Below are positions 29,095 through 38,915 of a DNA stretch of 64,000 nucleotides, in pieces (position 1 is the stretch's first letter; the number at the start of each line of letters is the position of its first letter). A program made the translations under genes and the position numbers. The stretch lies in NCBI RefSeq assembly GCF_008086545.1, contig NZ_CP043026.1, positions 434,001-498,000 of the forward strand, read 5' to 3'. Under the pieces are notes generated by a model. That model worked only from the letters and a program-made list of their open reading frames with translations, searched no databases and was not told where the DNA came from. The stretch is from Spiroplasma chinense (GTDB taxonomy: Bacteria > Bacillota_I > Bacilli_A > Mycoplasmatales > Mycoplasmataceae).

Positions 29095-29829
29095 ATGGAA
29101 CGTTTACAAAAAATTATTGCAAATAGAGGTTATTGTTCAAGAAGACAAGCAGAGGTTTTGATTGCAAAAGGTGTAGTTAAAGTTAATGGTCAAGTTGTAA
29201 GAGAATTAGGACAAAGTTTTGATAGTGATGTTGAAATCACAATTCATAATAAACCATTAAATAAAGTTAACGATAAAGTTTACTTTATTTTTAACAAACC
29301 AAGATTGGTTTTGACAACAATGTCAGATCCAAAAGATAGACCAACAGTTGCAGATTACTTTAAAGGCGAAAAGCAAAGAGTTTATCCTGTTGGAAGACTT
29401 GATTATGATGTAAGTGGAGCATTATTAATGACAAATGATGGTGACTTTGCAAACTTTATTATGCACCCAAGATATGAGTTTAGAAAAACATATCAAGCTT
29501 TGTGTAAAGGAAAAGTTACAAAACAACAAATTAAAAATTTAATGAGTGGTGTTGTAATTGATGACGATTACAAAACAAAAGCTATTTATGCAAATGCAAT
29601 TAAATATGACCCAGTTTATGATGAGTCAATTATGGAACTTACAATTGCTGAAGGTAGAAAACATCACGTTAAAAAAATGTTAATTGCAGCAGATATTTAT
29701 TTAAAAAAATTAAAAAGAACTCAAATTGAGTTCTTAGAAATTAAAGACTTAGAGGTTGGAAAATACAGAGAATTAAAACCTCATGAAGTTAAACAATTCT
29801 ATGGAATTTACAATTCTATAAAAAAATAA
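29095..29829 (+). CDS. rluB: Pseudouridine synthase RluB family
   Basis: This enzyme isomerises a uridine in 23S rRNA near the peptidyl-transferase centre. The 244 residues begin with an S4 RNA-binding domain (ERLQKIIANRGYCSRRQAEVLIAKGVVKVNGQVV), then the catalytic motif VYPVGRLDYDVSGALLMTNDGDFAN, whose aspartate in GRLDYD attacks the base, and the signature EGRKHHVKKML. It closes the scpA-scpB-rluB run with an ATG 3 bases after scpB. Exact target position is by family analogy. Confidence 0.92.
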   Translation: MERLQKIIANRGYCSRRQAEVLIAKGVVKVNGQVVRELGQSFDSDVEITIHNKPLNKVNDKVYFIFNKPRLVLTTMSDPKDRPTVADYFKGEKQRVYPVGRLDYDVSGALLMTNDGDFANFIMHPRYEFRKTYQALCKGKVTKQQIKNLMSGVVIDDDYKTKAIYANAIKYDPVYDESIMELTIAEGRKHHVKKMLIAADIYLKKLKRTQIEFLEIKDLEVGKYRELKPHEVKQFYGIYNSIKK

Positions 29830-29848
29830 AAGGAAAGGGAAAGATATT

Positions 29849-30466
29849 ATGAGAATTGCTTTATTTGGGACAGTGGGAGCAGGAAAATCAACAGTATCAA
29901 ACGAGATTTCAAAAAGATTGGGACATGAAATATTCCCAGAACCAATTGATAATAATCCTTATTTTGATGATTATTATAAAGATATGAAAGCAAATGTTTT
30001 CAAAATGCAAATTTATATGCTTACAGCTAGAAGTCAACAGTTAATTGAAGCTAAAAAATTAGATGACGTAATTTTTGACAGAACTATTTTAGAAGATCCA
30101 ATTTTTGTTCAAGTAAACCACGATCTTGGTACTATGAATGATGTTGACTTTAAAACTTACAACGATTTCTATGAAAGTGTAATTATACACAACCTTGGAA
30201 ATAGAGCTGAATTTGACTTAGTAATTTACTTAAAAGTTTCAACAGATAAAGCCATTGAAAGAATTAAAGATAGAGGAAGAAGTCAAGAATTAGATACTCC
30301 AAGAGAGTATTGAGAAATATTAAACAAAAGATATGATGATTTCTTCGAAAAAAGAAAATCTATGTTTAATTTTTTAGTTGTAGATGCAGAAACAGATAAC
30401 TTAGAAGAAAAAATGGATTTAATCATGAATAAACTTTATGAAATGGATCCAAGCTTGAAAAAATAA
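29849..30466 (+). CDS. Deoxynucleoside kinase
   Basis: A 205-residue kinase that salvages deoxynucleosides, needed because Mollicutes lack much of de novo nucleotide synthesis. P-loop GTVGAGKSTVS (residues 7-17), FPEPIDNNPYFDDYYKD, the DRS-like motif VIFDRTILEDPIF and the lid RIKDRGRSQELDTPREYW are all visible. The pattern fits the dGK/dAK group of Bacillus and Mycoplasma. One TGA tryptophan follows REY near the end. AGGAAAGGGAAAG precedes the ATG. Its stop codon lies inside the first copy of a duplicated terminator. Confidence 0.92.
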
Positions 30467-30508
30467 ATAACAAACAGCAATATTTTGCTAGTTGTTATTT
30501 TTTTTATT
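30465..30508 (+). terminator. Terminator, first copy of a 44-bp direct repeat
   Basis: AATAACAA...AGCA, loop, TGCT...TTGTTATT hairpin with eight T. An identical 44-bp block occurs at 31059-31102, so the small gene between them is bracketed by two copies. Confidence 0.88.
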
Positions 30509-30589
30509 TTTAAGCAAATATAAATAATATATAATTAATCAAGATACAAACTTGCCTAAAAGGTTTGTTATAAAAAGAGGCGATACTAA

Positions 30590-31057
30590 TTGTGACTTTA
30601 TGAGTGAAATGAACAGCATTTGAATAGAAAAATACTATTAGGGTGTAATTATACAAGATTTTTATTTAAAGGCAGTGGCTTTTATTTGTTTATTTTTTCA
30701 ATAGTTTTTGGTATTTTTTTAATGCTTATAATTTCAGGTGGATATGATTTAGCTATTTTAATAAGTGCTATAGGAACAAGTTTAGTAATTTATATTATTT
30801 ACGTAATGAATGGTTATATATTTGTTAAAAGTTTAGTTAATTTAATGGGTGAACTTAGCAATAAAGATTATTGAGAAAAGAGAAGAAAGAGTCTATTATG
30901 AACTACTTATATCCCATACATTGGTTTGTTTAGAATAATTAGATTTTATAGAGCAATGAAAAAACAATTTGGAAATGAAGGTTTTGAATTTAAAGGGGAT
31001 GGTTTTGTGCAACAAAATGGATTTGTTGATCCAGAAACAGGAGAGTTCTTCTTTTAA
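30590..31057 (+). CDS. Small membrane protein between duplicated terminators
   Basis: A 155-residue protein with two adjacent membrane helices (about residues 30-55 and 60-85) and a soluble C-terminal part rich in basic and aromatic residues (YWEKRRKSLLW, RIIRFYRAMKKQFGNEGFEF) ending in VDPETGEFFF. The start is TTG at 30590, fixed by AGAGG 9 bases upstream; GTG at 30592 is out of frame and stops early. Four TGA codons are tryptophan. An ACAAAC/GTTTGT inverted repeat lies in the leader (30546-30568). Function unknown; bracketing by 44-bp repeats hints at duplication or insertion. Confidence 0.6.
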
Positions 31058-31058
31058 A

Positions 31059-31102
31059 AAATAACAAACAGCAATATTTTGCTAGTTGTTATTTTTTTTA
31101 TT
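31059..31102 (+). terminator. Terminator, second copy of the 44-bp direct repeat
   Basis: Base-for-base identical to 30465-30508, including the T run, though the genes in front of the two copies are unrelated. Confidence 0.88.
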
Positions 31103-31142
31103 AAATATAAAATTAGGATAATTTAAAAAGTACTAATTAACA

Positions 31143-31169
31143 CTTATTATTAAATCTTTCAATAATAAG
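31143..31169 (+). promoter_or_regulatory. Inverted repeat abutting the ABC exporter ribosome binding site
   Basis: CTTATTATT, 9-base loop, AATAATAAG: a perfect 9-bp inverted repeat. Its 3' arm runs into the AAGGGGG binding site at 31167-31173, so a hairpin in mRNA could limit access, or the site could bind a repressor dimer. No T run, so not a terminator. Confidence 0.45.
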
Positions 31170-31180
31170 GGGGATTAAGA

Positions 31181-32770
31181 TTGAAACTTTTCACAAAAAA
31201 AATATGAATACAATATATTCTATATACCTTTTTAACTTTAATTGGAAACATAAGTTTTCTGGCTATGTCTTATTCGTTTGCCTACATAATTGATAAGGCT
31301 ATAGTGGGTGATATAATTTCATTTATGTATTGATCAATAGCTTCATGCCTTTTTATAACCCTGCATTTATTTTTGGACTATGTTTCAGAAATTATTTTAA
31401 ATTCTGCCATCAGAAAAATTAATGTTAATTTAAGAAAATTAACGTCAAATAATACATTTGGAGACATTTATAAACTAACATTAGATTCGGGAGAGTTTCT
31501 TAATTTAAATTCTAATAAAATAACTCAGTTTGAAACTCTTTATTTTACAAATGTCTTTTATTTCACTAAAAACTTTTTTGCTCTTATATTAGCTTTTTCT
31601 TTGCTTGCCTATATTAATTGGATGGCAATGTTGGTTATTTTGTTATTATCAATTTTTGTTGTATTATCACCATTTTTAATGTCAAAAAAAACACAAAATA
31701 TAATAGAAAAAGCCAATAAAAAAAATGACACATTTCTACAAACTGTTAAAGATTCTTTTAATTCCTATTGAACTTATTGGTGTTTGGATATTGTTGAAAA
31801 ATTAGGTAATAATATTAATAAAGATTCAGAAGAACTAGAAAAAGAAAATCAAAGGATGAGAAATATTATTACTACAAATTCCTTTATAAATGAATTTATC
31901 CTATTTTTAGGGCAAGTACTTTTAATTATTTTATTTAGTTTATTTTATTTAAAAGGAATAATTACTAGTATTGGTTTGATTACAACTTTATATACAATCG
32001 GGAGTACATATGTTTTCTTTGGAAATAATAGTTTGAAGTCTCTTTTAAAAGTTGTCTCTTTTACAAAAATCTTTAAAAAAGAATTCATTGTAAAAGACAG
32101 TGATTTAAATAATAAAAAAATCAATAAAGTAGTGGAATTTGAAACTATTTGCTATGAAGATCTAACTTTTAATCACCCAAATAATAGTGAAAAAGTAATT
32201 GAAAATTTTAGTTTGAAAATAAATAAAGGTGAAAAAATTTTAATATCAGGTAAATCAGGAGTAGGAAAAACAACATTACTAAAACTACTTTTTAATCCAT
32301 ATTCAAGGAAAAGTGGAAAGTTAAAAGTGAATGAAACTTATGTTGAAGATTTTGATTTAAGAAGTGTTGCAACCTATGTTGACCAACAGATTGTTTTAAA
32401 CAAAACTTCTATAATGGAAAATATAAATGTAAATAAAAAAAGAGTTGATTTAGATAAAATTAATTATTATTTAGAAGCTTTAGATTTAAAAAAGAAAGTT
32501 GATTCTTTACCTAATGGTTTAGATTCTTTATTAGAAGATAATATATCAAACATTTCTGGGGGTGAAAAACAAAGATTATCAATTGCCAGAGCTTTACTTT
32601 CTGAAAAAACTTTCTTTTTTTTAGATGAAATTACTTCTGCATTAGATAAAAAAACAGCGAAAAAGTGTTTAGATCTCTTTCTAAAGGATAAAAATAAAAC
32701 TGTTTTGATGATAGTTCATGACTTAGATGACAGTTATATAAGAATGTTTGATAAAGTTATAAATTTATAA
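31181..32770 (+). CDS. ABC exporter half-transporter (membrane and ATPase domains fused)
   Basis: A 529-residue protein with an N-terminal membrane domain of about six helices and a C-terminal ATPase: Walker A GKSGVGKTT (about 360-368), signature ISGGEKQRLSIARALL, Walker B TFFFLDEITSALD and switch histidine IVHDLDD. The Walker B end has E-I-T-S in place of the usual E-P-T-S. It lacks an N-terminal C39 peptidase domain, so it should not itself cleave double-glycine leaders. It would work as a dimer. TTG start at 31181 with AAGGGGG 8 bases upstream. Tryptophans are mixed TGA and TGG. Substrate unknown; it stands alone behind its own inverted repeat. Confidence 0.85.
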
Positions 32771-32832
32771 TCCTATTAAGTAATGTGTTAATTTAATAAA
32801 TTCCTTTATTAAAACTTGTTTGCTATTTTTAC

Positions 32833-32861
32833 TTGGTATTTTAGGTAATATTGTGTAAAAT
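32833..32861 (+). promoter_or_regulatory. Housekeeping promoter of yebC
   Basis: -35 TTGGTA (32833-32838), 17-base spacer, -10 TAAAAT (32856-32861), 33 bases before the yebC ATG. Confidence 0.6.
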
Positions 32862-32893
32862 CTTATAGTAAAAATAGTAAAGAGGAATTTTAT

Positions 32894-33610
32894 ATGGGAA
32901 GAGCACACGAAGTTAGAAAACAAAGTATGGAAAAAACTGCTGCTGCAAAGTCTGCACTTTATGGAAGAGCTGCTAAAGAAATTTATATGGCTGCTAAAAA
33001 TGGAAGTACAGACCCAGAAGCAAACCTAGCATTAAGAAGTGCTATGGATAAAGCAAAATCTAAACAAGTTCCAGCAGATGTTATTCAAAGAGCTATTAAA
33101 AGAGCTGAAGGTGGAGATGCTGAAAGTTATACATCAAACAGATACGAAGGTTATGGACCTGGAAATTCTATGATTATTGTAGATTCTCTTACAACAAATG
33201 TTAATAGAGCAATAGCTGAAATAAGAGATGCATTTAACAAGAATGGTGGGAAACTTGCAAACGCAGGAGCAGTTTCACACTCATTCCAATCAACAAGTGT
33301 ATTTGCATTTGAAAATTTAGGTGTTGAAGAGGTTCTAGAATTATTAATGGAAACAGATGCAGACGTTCAAGATGTAGTTGAAGAAGATGGATTAACTGTA
33401 GTTTATGCAGCATTCCAATCATTTAACTCAGTAAAAACAGCTTTAGATAAAGCTGGTGTTACTGATTACAAAATGGCAGAAACAACAATGTTGGCAGATG
33501 AAAACATGAAAATTGATGATGAAGAAACTAAACAAAAATTTGAAAAACTAATTGACAGATTAAATGAACTTGAAGATGTTCAAGATGTTTATCATAACGT
33601 TGAAGATTAA
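32894..33610 (+). CDS. yebC: YebC/PmpR family protein
   Basis: A 238-residue protein of the YebC/TACO1 family, described as DNA-binding regulators and, more recently, as factors that help ribosomes through proline runs. Motifs: MGRAHEVRKQSMEKTAAAKSALYGRAAKEI, ANLALRSAMDKAKSKQVPADVIQRAIKRAEGG, YEGYGPGNSMIIVDSLTTNVNRAIAEIR and the FNKNGGKLANAGAVSHSF segment. The family start is normally MAGHSKW; here it is MGRAHEV. GAGGAA precedes the ATG. Single-gene unit with a good promoter and terminator. Confidence 0.92.
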   Translation: MGRAHEVRKQSMEKTAAAKSALYGRAAKEIYMAAKNGSTDPEANLALRSAMDKAKSKQVPADVIQRAIKRAEGGDAESYTSNRYEGYGPGNSMIIVDSLTTNVNRAIAEIRDAFNKNGGKLANAGAVSHSFQSTSVFAFENLGVEEVLELLMETDADVQDVVEEDGLTVVYAAFQSFNSVKTALDKAGVTDYKMAETTMLADENMKIDDEETKQKFEKLIDRLNELEDVQDVYHNVED

Positions 33611-33612
33611 TT

Positions 33613-33645
33613 TAACACAACACTTTATAGGTGTTGTGTTTTTTA
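33613..33645 (+). terminator. Intrinsic terminator after yebC
   Basis: AACACAACAC/GTGTTGTGTT hairpin with a T run. Confidence 0.88.
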
Positions 33646-33710
33646 TTGCTGGGTCATTATAAAACACAGTAAAAAATGTTATAATCATATTAATTTAGGG
33701 GTAAATTTAT

Positions 33711-35885
33711 ATGAAAAAATTATTAACTTTATTAGCAGTGTCTATTCCAGTTTCAAGTGTAACCACTATTGTGGCGTGTGATCCAATACCATTTGAAATA
33801 AAAATTAATTTAGAAACTGATGTTAAAAACACTGAACTAGGAGATATTACATTAACAAATGAAACTACAACTCAACAAAAAGGTGAAAAAGTACTTAGTG
33901 TAGCTATTTCAAAAAACTCAAAGTTAAAAAATAAAAACGATTGATTTATCATGACTTTAAGAAATGATGAGAAAAGTGCAGAACTTGTATGTAAACCTGA
34001 AAGAGAAGAAAAAGGAAGCTGTAGTGGCTCTGTAGAATTTACATTTGCATTTAAAACAACCCCAGTCATAAGTAAAATTTCAGATATAACAGTAGATTAT
34101 GGAACGCCTTCAACATCAGTTGATATTGAAATTGCAAACCCTTCAAGTGATGGAAAATTAACTGTATCTTCATCTAATGCAAATGTTGAAGCAACAGTAA
34201 GTGATCTAAAATTACAATTAAAACTTAAAGATGGTGTTACAGCTACAACAGAATCTTCAATTACATTGAAATATCCTGATGCAGCAGATGTTACTTTCAA
34301 AGTTAAATTTATTGGAAAACCAGTTATTAGTGCTGTTTCTGATAAAAAATTAGAAGAAGGAAAAGAAACTAGCTTTACTGTTGGAATTGAAAACCAACTT
34401 GAGGGTTCAACATTATCAGCAACTTCTAAAGATGATAAAGTAGCTGAAGTAAGTGTAAAAGGACTTGATGTAACAATTAAAGCAATAGCTAAAGGAACAA
34501 CTGAAATTACTTTAAGTTACAAAGAAGCAATTGACGTTAAATTTAGTGTGGAAGTAGTTGAAGAAGGTACAGGACCAATTCAATTAAAACTTGAAGATGT
34601 TCAAAATAATGCAACAATCAAAGGTATTAAAGACCTTGCTGATTTAGATGCAGTTAATGCTGAACTTGCAAAAGCTGAAATTGAAGGAATCAAATCACTT
34701 GATGCTACATTAAAAACAGATTCTAAAACTGATGTAACAGTAAAAATTACAACTGAAGAAGGTTATACAATTGATAAAGATACATTTGATATTACTGGAG
34801 CCATTAAAGCAACTGAACCTGAAGAACCAGAAGAACCTGGAGATGTTGAATTAAAACTTGAAGATGTTCAAAATAACGCAACAATCAAAGGTATTAAAGA
34901 TCTTGCTGATTTAGATGCAGTTAATGCTGAACTTGCAAAAGCTAAAATTGTGGGAATCAAATCACTTGATGCTACATTAAAAACAGATTCTAAAACTGAT
35001 GTAACAGTAAAAATTACAACTGAAGAAGGTTATACAATTGATAAAGATACATTTGATATTACTGGAGCTATTAAAGCAACTGAACCTGAAGAACCAGAAG
35101 AACCTGGAGATGTTGAATTAAAACTTGAAGATGTTCAAAATAATGCAACAATCAAAGGTATTAAAGATCTTGCTGATTTAGATGCGGTTAATGCTGAACT
35201 TGCAAAAGCTGAAATTGAGGGAATCAAATCACTTGATGCTACGTTAAAAACAGATTCTGAAACTGATGTAACAGTAAAAATCACAACTGAAGAAGGTTAT
35301 ACAATTGATAAAGATACATTTGATATTACTGGAGCTATTAAAGCAACTGAACCTGAAGAACCAGAAGAACCTGGAGATATTCAATTAAAACTTGAAGATG
35401 TACAAAATAATGCAACAATCAAAGGTATTAAAGACCTTGCTGATTTAGATGCAGTTAATGCTGAACTTGCAAAAGCTGAAATTGAAGGAATCAAATCACT
35501 TGATGCTACATTAAAAACAGATTCTAAAACTGATGTAACAGTAAAAATTACAACTGAAGAAGGTTATACAATTGATAAAGATACATTTGATATTACTGGA
35601 GCCATTAAAGCAACTGAACCTGAAGAACCAGAAGAACCTGGAGATGTTGAATTAAAACTTGAAGATGTTCAAAATAATGCAACAATCAAAGGTATTAAAG
35701 ATCTTGCTGATTTAGATGCAGTTAATGCTGAACTTGCAAAAGTTGAAATCAAAGGAATTGAATCACTTGATGCTGAGATGTCAGGAGATTCAACAACTGA
35801 TGTTGTTGTAACAATAAAAACCTCACAAGGTTATACAATTGACACTGATACTTTTATAATTGAAGGTGCAATTGCAGTTGAATAA
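33711..35885 (+). CDS. Repeat-containing surface lipoprotein
   Basis: A 724-residue lipoprotein: MKKLLTLLAVSIPVSSVTTIVAC gives lipidation at Cys23. Residues 110-285 look like bacterial immunoglobulin-like folds (VISKISDITVDYGTPSTSVDIEI; VISAVSDKKLEEGKETSFTV, each ending in a short sheet). Then come five repeats of 89 residues, nearly identical, built of KLEDVQNNATIKGIKDLADL, NAELAKAEIEGIKSLDA, a beta-rich VTVKITTEEGYTIDKDTFDITGAI and an acidic linker of E, P and T. The fifth is shorter and diverged (MSGDSTTDVVVTIKTSQGYT). Only one tryptophan (TGA). The ATG has a TTAGGGG site and TATAAT at 33680-33685. Probably a cell-surface adhesin-like stalk; repeat number may vary. Confidence 0.85.
34584..35882 (+). 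repeat. Five tandem 267-bp coding repeats
   Basis: Units start at 34584, 34851, 35118, 35385 and 35652, an exact 267-bp period (89 codons). The first four are nearly identical with scattered single-base changes, such as GCT/GTG at the lysine-valine position in unit 2 and GAA for AAA in unit 3. Unit 5 covers 231 bp and is diverged in its second half. Near-identity at third positions points to recent expansion or ongoing gene conversion. Confidence 0.95.
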
Positions 35886-35898
35886 ATCATAATAAATA

Positions 35899-35923
35899 AA
35901 AAAATCCTTTAATGGATTTTTTT
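35899..35923 (+). terminator. Intrinsic terminator after the repeat lipoprotein
   Basis: AAAAATCC/GGATTTTT hairpin with a loop of six bases and T run. Confidence 0.8.
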
Positions 35924-35949
35924 ACATATAATTAATAGTAGGTGAGAAC

Positions 35950-36741
35950 ATGGACAATATGTCAAGAATTGTATATTTAGCAACTATTTTGACCTTTATT
36001 ACTTTGTTGACTTTAAAGGTCTACAACACTATTGCTTATTCAAAAATAAAAGTTATAAATATTAATTCTGCAGATATTAATATTTCAACTTCAAAGATCA
36101 ATGAATTAATTGAGAAATTTTTAATATACTTAAATGCGACAGAATTGTCTGTTGTTTATGGAGAAAGTGATACTTATAGTAGGATTTCAAATATGTTAAA
36201 CAAAAATAAGAAGGTAATTGAAATTCCTAAATGATTTATGCCAAGTGTTGGTTATGAATTAGACTATATTATCGCAAGTATTTGATACAATGTAACAATA
36301 TATAAAAAAGATAAAGATTTAAAAAAATTTAATTTAATTTCAAACATATTACCTAAGGTGTTTTTGTTTATATATTCTATTGCAATATTCTTTGTTTTCT
36401 TGTTATTTATTTTAAATAATGTAATTATTTCAAAAATTGATAACTTTCATTCATTTCTTTGATATATAGAAAGATATCATGTATTGGATGCTATTGCTAT
36501 AACAAGTTTTTTAGGGTATATAATAACAATTTATAATTCTACTAAATTAAAATACTTTTTAGAAGCTAAATATGAAAGAGATATAGTTAAATTTGTTGAT
36601 AAAGAGTGTTCAGGTTATAAATCAGACATTTCAGCTGCAAGAGTGTATGCTCTTGATATTGAAAAACTACATTATAATATATTTAGATTTAATTCTAAAA
36701 CTTCACATTTGAAGTTTTTAGGACCATTTACAAATTTATAA
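35950..36741 (+). CDS. Membrane protein of unknown function, YugP-like layout
   Basis: A 263-residue protein with an N-terminal helix (about residues 6-24), a soluble part of 110 residues, two helices (about 138-162 and 178-195) and a charged C-terminus (LEAKYERDIVKFVDKE). The order resembles the YugP-type membrane zinc metallopeptidases. The place where those carry HExGH reads VIEIPKWFMPSVGYELDYIIASIW, with no histidine pair, so it cannot be an active enzyme of that kind. This comparison is by eye and weak. AGGTGAGA precedes the ATG. It ends at a terminator shared with ppa on the other strand. Confidence 0.55.
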
Positions 36742-36744
36742 TTA

Positions 36745-36772
36745 AAAAAACTCTCTTAATTGAGAGTTTTTG
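36745..36772. terminator. Bidirectional terminator before ppa
   Basis: AAAACTCTC/GAGAGTTTT hairpin with TTAATT loop, A run on one side and T run on the other, between convergent genes. Confidence 0.82.
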
Positions 36773-36782
36773 CTTTATTAAA

Positions 36783-37346
36783 TTAAGCTTGACCTAAACC
36801 TTTTTCTTTTCATTCAGCAAGAATTTCTTCTTTACCTCCTGGAGTTAAGTATCTGTCTTTGTATTCTTCAAATCTTTCTTTACATTCTTGAATTTCGTGA
36901 ATTGCTTCGTCTAAGTTACCTCAACCATCAATTCTAACTTCTTTTTTTTGTAAAGCTTTGTATTGTAAGAAGAAATTTTCAATTTCATCTTTTAAATGTT
37001 GAGGAACATCTTCTAAAGTTTGGTAAGTATTGAATCTTGGATCATCGTTAAATACACCAAATAGTTTAGTATCTATTTCTCCAGCATCAATCATTCTAAT
37101 AGTTCCTAAAATTCTAATGTTTACTCTTACTCCAGGCATTGTTGGATAAGTTACTAAACTTATAACATCTAGTGGATCTCCATCTCAATCTAAAGTATTA
37201 TCAATAAATCCATATTCTCCAGGATAAAAGTTTGCTCCATATAACACTCTATCTAAGCTAATGTTTTTTGTAATAGCGTCATATTCATATTTATTTGAAC
37301 TTCCTTTTGGAATTTCAACTATCATTTCTATGATATTTTTTTTCAT
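36783..37346 (-). CDS. ppa: Inorganic pyrophosphatase
   Basis: Family I soluble pyrophosphatase (187 residues), which pulls biosynthetic reactions by hydrolysing pyrophosphate. From the N-terminus: [46 protein letters not shown] with the metal-binding aspartates, PGVRVNIRILGTIRMIDAGEIDTKLFGV and KALQKKEVRIDGWGNLDEAI. The tryptophans in LDWDGD and DGWGN are TGA. AAGGAG lies 9 bases before the ATG. It is divergent from the ECF S-component gene and convergent with the gene to its left. Confidence 0.95.
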
Positions 37347-37419
37347 ATTTATTTATCTCCTTATACAAATTTATTTTATAGTAAAATAACAATGTATAAA
37401 CAATAGAAAGGAAAAAAAT

Positions 37420-38106
37420 ATGAAAACATTAGATAATGACCTAGTTGAAGGAAAAGAGGTTCTTGTTAATAGTGACTTTGCATTAACTGAAAATGCAAAA
37501 ATATTAAGAAACGAAGCTCTGAAACAATATTTTTCTTTTTCAACAAAAAGAATAACAATGATGGCCATGATTTTGGTTTTAAATATTTTTCTATCCTGAA
37601 TAAGTGTACTTATATTTCAACCATTCTTGATTGGTGGTTTTTTAAGATTAGAGATTAGCTTTTTAAGTTATTTGATATGTTGAAGAATGATTAATGGATT
37701 TTACGCAATTATTTTAGTATTTCCAGCAACTTGAATGAGATTTATAGGTATTGACCCAACAGCTGAACCTATTGGGATAATGGCTATGAATCTAAGTGAT
37801 TTATTTTGTATGTCAATTACTGTTTTATTTGGATGAATATTTAGAACAAAAGTTAATATGGAATTTAAAGGTTCTATGTATATTAAAATGATCATAGTAG
37901 CTTTAATAGCAATTTTCTTAACTTCTTGTTGAAATACTTTGTTAAATTATGTATTTATATTAGAATTATATGGGGCAGGTGCTTTGAAAAACACCTGATT
38001 CATGGCAACTTTATTTGGATTTAATGTACTTAAGTTCACAATGAACTTTGGATTCTATTTAATAATCCATAATACTATAGAGTTAATAGCCAAACATCAT
38101 CGTTAG
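37420..38106 (+). CDS. ECF transporter S component-like membrane protein (MPN527-type)
   Basis: A 228-residue membrane protein with a 45-residue soluble N-terminus followed by about six helices. Segments such as RLEISFLSYLICWRMINGFYAIILVFPATWMRFIGIDPTAEPIGIMAMNLSDLFCMSITVLFGWIFR resemble the substrate-binding S components of energy-coupling factor transporters. The plan recalls the MPN527-type putative S components of Mollicutes. Nearly all tryptophans are TGA, so the gene is invisible to a standard-code reading. AAAGGAA precedes the ATG. The vitamin or metal it takes is unknown. The PQ-loop genes follow after 10 bases. Confidence 0.65.
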
Positions 38107-38116
38107 GAGTTAAAAA

Positions 38117-38485
38117 ATGGCAACTCAAGTAATTAGTTGATTTGCTTCGATTGCTCTAGCATTAACTTTAGTACCACAAGTTATAAGAATTATTAAAAGA
38201 AGAAGTTCAAAAGATGTAAGTTTATTTACTATTTTGTGTTTTGTTGTAGGAAATGGAATTTGAGTTATCTATGCAGCTTTAAAAATTGCTAGTGGAAATA
38301 ATAATTTTATTCAATTGCTATCAACAAATGTTGTATTAAGTTCATTTGGTTGAATAATGTTAGTTTTCAAAATCAGAGGAATGATTGTTTACAAAAACTA
38401 TTTAAATTATGTAGAACAAAATCCTGAAGTTATGAATCTAACAAATGAACAATTAAGAGAGTTGGTTGAAACTAAATGCAAGTAA
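38117..38485 (+). CDS. PQ-loop (SemiSWEET-like) membrane protein, first of a pair
   Basis: A 122-residue three-helix protein. Its first helix carries the PQ motif (SIALALTLVPQVIRIIKRRSSKDVSLFTILCFVVGNGIWVIYAAL), the layout of SemiSWEET sugar carriers, which work as dimers. The second and third helices follow (about 33-50, 68-85), then a soluble tail. Tryptophans are TGA. GGAGT overlaps the stop of the gene before. Its last 10 bases overlap the start of a second PQ-loop gene, so the two are translated together and may pair as a heterodimer. Confidence 0.75.
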
Positions 38486-38832
38486 CACCAATTGAAATTG
38501 TAGGATACATTGCAACTGCATTTAGTTGTATAAGATTAATTCCTCAATGTATAAAAATCATTAAAACCAGATCAGTTAATGATATTTCTCTAATAATGTA
38601 TATTCTTTGAGTGATATCTGCAATTTTATGAATTGTGGCTTCATCAAAACCATTTAATTACAATATACAACTTTTAATAACAAATTGTGTCGCTGGTACA
38701 ACAGCACTTGTGATACTTATATTTAAAATAATAGCAATAGTAAGAAGTAAAAAAGACAAAAATATTAAGATTTTTGATGATACAGAGCTTTTAAGAAGAA
38801 GATATGTACGTCAATTGCAAAAAAATAAGTAA
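38476..38832 (+). CDS. PQ-loop (SemiSWEET-like) membrane protein, second of a pair
   Basis: A 118-residue paralogue of the preceding protein, with the PQ motif in FSCIRLIPQCIKIIKTRSVNDISLIMYILWVISAILWIVASS and a third helix LLITNCVAGTTALVILIFKIIAIV, then a basic tail (RRRYVRQLQKNK). Its ATG lies 10 bases before the stop of the first copy, in another frame, so translation should be coupled. The cysteine in PQC differs from the first copy's PQV. Substrate unknown, sugars being the family's usual one. The stop lies in a terminator hairpin. Confidence 0.75.
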
Positions 38833-38848
38833 AAAACTTATTTTTTTA
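38821..38848 (+). terminator. Intrinsic terminator over the PQ-loop stop codon
   Basis: AAAAATAAGT/AACTTATTTTT hairpin with T run; the gene's last codons form the 5' arm. Confidence 0.75.
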
Positions 38849-38915
38849 TTTATAATTTTTATAAATTAGGCTATAATTAAATTATAAAAATTATAAATAA
38901 GAAAAAGGAGAAAAT

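Noticed and set aside
31181-32770. ABC exporter as the dedicated C39-type transporter of the double-glycine peptide
   Set aside because: It has no N-terminal peptidase domain (no cysteine-histidine protease motif) and is 19 kb away.
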